A stretch of 64,000 nt of DNA from Colwellia sp. (GTDB lineage: Bacteria > Pseudomonadota > Gammaproteobacteria > Enterobacterales > Alteromonadaceae), in the NCBI GenBank assembly GCA_013215465.1, contig JABSOW010000007.1, forward strand, positions 62,001 to 126,000, in the 5' to 3' direction. Positions 62,649 to 64,000 of this stretch are shown here, piece by piece (within the stretch, counting starts at the first letter, position 1; the number at the start of each line of letters is the position of its first letter). Under the pieces are notes generated by a model that saw only the letters and a list, made by a program, of their open reading frames with translations, did not search any database and was not told where the DNA came from. The position numbers and the translations under genes were made by a program.

Positions 62649-63794
62649 CTAGTTAAATTTTAACTTTATGTGGTCAATATCACTTTTATTTAATAAAGCA
62701 GTCTCTTGCTCACTCAACTTTACTGTCTCGAATAAAAGAGCTACTTCATTATCATCAATTAACTTGGCTTTGGTTAAACTGCGATAACTTACATACACTT
62801 TCGCTTTAGCAATAACTTGAGCAATAGGAGACATAGCATCAATATTATCACTGTAAGCTAAATCAAACATTGCTTCGGTGATAGGGAGCCTATTAAAGGT
62901 CATTAGTTCGATTAAGTCTGCCGATAATTTGCTACAGCGTAAGGTAAGCTGTTCTAACAATAGCTCAGGGGAGTTATCAACTTTTACCAGCACATTATGT
63001 AATAGCTTGTCTTTGTCTGCAACGGCCTGACGCAACGCTTCTTTATACATTTCATCGTAGGTATTTAAAAAGCAACGTGTCACTGCTAATTGACCTATGT
63101 TTGACAGCATACCTGTGGTAAATGCTGTGTACCAATCTAGTTTTTTATCTTTGGCTAATACGCTGGCAGCTAATGCTACAGATAGGCTATCATTCCATAA
63201 TTTTCGTTTCATTAAGCCATAGGGAGCAGTACTGCTAGGTAACCAATGTTTAAGAATAAACGTTGGCATAACTAATTTTAAGTTATCTAAACCAATATAG
63301 CTTAATGCTAACTTTGCATCGTTAACTTGAACATCGGCTCGTTTTCTATATTGAGGTTTATTTACTAAACTGATTAAGTCTGTGGCAAGCCAAGGTAAAG
63401 AGGTCGCCAAGGGTTGTATTCTATTAATTGAAGTCGCTCGTAACGCGAGTAACTCTAGAATGGCTGGCGCAGCGTCGTCAATACATAAAATGTTATGATA
63501 TAAATGGGTTTTATTATCAAACTCTTTATTAACTCGGCTGCGAACTTGCTCATAAAAAGTGTCAGTTACTTGATTACGAAAGTGCTCTGCACCATAAGCG
63601 GCAACAATTTTTTCTTGTTGGGCTTCTTTTTCTACACTTAATAGCTCACGACGACGATTTTCTTGTTCACTGCCTTGGTGATCAACAAGGTTAATTTTTC
63701 CGTATTGTTGCTTCGCAAAGTCATGACTAATAGACAAACTTAATGCTCGTTGATGTATAGATGAAATGATGTTGTTAAGTTCAAAAATTTGCAT
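62649..63794 (-). CDS. HDOD domain protein
   Basis: A 381-residue cytoplasmic protein. The N-terminal half is charged and helical (residues 1-100); an HDOD domain follows (LLALRATSINRIQPLATSLPWL, LSYIGLDNLKLVMPTFILKHW, TGMLSNIGQLAVTRCFL). The HD metal site is not intact, as is usual for HDOD proteins. Signal-transduction role inferred. It is unrelated to ast but lies upstream of it on the same strand, with about 330 bp between. Confidence 0.8.
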   Translation of the reverse strand: MQIFELNNIISSIHQRALSLSISHDFAKQQYGKINLVDHQGSEQENRRRELLSVEKEAQQEKIVAAYGAEHFRNQVTDTFYEQVRSRVNKEFDNKTHLYHNILCIDDAAPAILELLALRATSINRIQPLATSLPWLATDLISLVNKPQYRKRADVQVNDAKLALSYIGLDNLKLVMPTFILKHWLPSSTAPYGLMKRKLWNDSLSVALAASVLAKDKKLDWYTAFTTGMLSNIGQLAVTRCFLNTYDEMYKEALRQAVADKDKLLHNVLVKVDNSPELLLEQLTLRCSKLSADLIELMTFNRLPITEAMFDLAYSDNIDAMSPIAQVIAKAKVYVSYRSLTKAKLIDDNEVALLFETVKLSEQETALLNKSDIDHIKLKFN

Positions 63795-63834
63795 AATGCT
63801 TGGTATATATCACAGTTAGTTAAAGAGGGGGTTA

Positions 63835-63892
63835 TATACCCGTTTACTTGATTCTAGCTGAATCATGCATCTTTATGTGGAACGGGTTTATA
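63835..63892. repeat. TATACCCGTTT...AACGGGTTTATA inverted-repeat element
   Basis: Ends TATACCCGTTT (63835-63845) and AACGGGTTTATA (63881-63892) are inverted, with an inner hairpin TGATTC/GAATCA (63849-63865) and GTGGAACGGG, as in the copy at 192-205. It is the best-defined copy of this dispersed element in the window. Confidence 0.65.
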
Positions 63893-63938
63893 GTGTAAGT
63901 TTATCGGTTTATACCAATAAATCATTAATTTTATATAA

Positions 63939-64000
63939 TTATTTTTTATATAACTCAATAAAGTTTTGTAAAAGGCTTTGACCTTGCTCGGTTAAAATGG
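63939..64000 (-). CDS. C-terminus of a probable winged-helix regulator (runs off the window)
   Basis: The minus frame ends ILTEQGQSLLQNFIELYKK then TAA at 63939-63941. LTEQG-x-x-LL resembles the end of ModE/LysR-type winged-helix domains. Only about 20 codons are visible, so the identity is a guess. Confidence 0.4.
   Translation of the reverse strand, partial: ILTEQGQSLLQNFIELYKK

Overview
This is a 64 kb chromosomal segment from an AT-rich marine gammaproteobacterium, most likely Alteromonadales and probably the Colwelliaceae (Colwellia/Thalassotalea type). That placement is an inference from protein character and gene order: uvrA-yajR-ssb, cutA-dsbD-fxsA-groESL, aroQ-accBC, an EpmB/EF-P pair, prkB next to speD, an arginine succinyltransferase (ast) cluster, a PEP-CTERM protein, and secreted proteins with DUF11/NEW3-type repeats. 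No rRNA, tRNA, CRISPR array or phage was seen.

Layout. Positions 1-13 kb: end of a spermidine-synthase-like membrane gene, a frameshifted GNAT gene, uvrA, a YajR-type transporter, a cNMP-binding protein, a Gre-like protein, fadH, pssA, an Omp85-like outer-membrane protein and ssb. 13-16 kb: EAL-domain remnant, a small Cys-rich protein and the aroQ-accB-accC operon. 16.4-20.6 kb: a tight three-gene operon (small periplasmic binding-like protein, porin-like protein, GGDEF-EAL enzyme) preceded by a perfect 20-bp hairpin. 20.7-25.8 kb: dsbD, broken cutA, fxsA, groES, groEL. 25.8-29.5 kb: accessory region with a 66-67 bp triple tandem repeat and a complete-looking group II intron. The intron encodes an RT/maturase-HNH protein plus a second, unrelated DUF2188 gene before domain V. 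29.8-37 kb: small lipoprotein and periplasmic genes, an MscS fragment, epmB/efp, an HDOD protein, a DsbA-like lipoprotein and a VpsR-like sigma-54 activator. 37-45 kb: secreted M11-like metalloprotease, DUF11 repeat protein and a PEP-CTERM protein. 45.7-54.3 kb: the spc and alpha ribosomal protein operons, rplN through rplQ with secY and rpoA, but without the S10 operon that usually precedes rplN. 54.8-64 kb: prkB, speD, a broken yhfA/OsmC gene, a DUF3802 gene, DUF1338 and the astD-astA-astC arginine catabolism cluster, an HDOD gene and the edge of a further gene.

How it works together. Most of the window is core housekeeping: translation, protein folding, fatty-acid and phospholipid synthesis, DNA repair. 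Between these blocks are small decayed genes (GNAT, EAL, cutA, MscS, OsmC) and short inverted-repeat elements. The most unusual items are the group II intron carrying a DUF2188 cargo gene, the detached spc operon, the hairpin-led porin/c-di-GMP operon, and a candidate plus-strand small RNA between astD and DUF1338. All functions are assigned by reading motifs and comparing from memory with known families; no searches were run.
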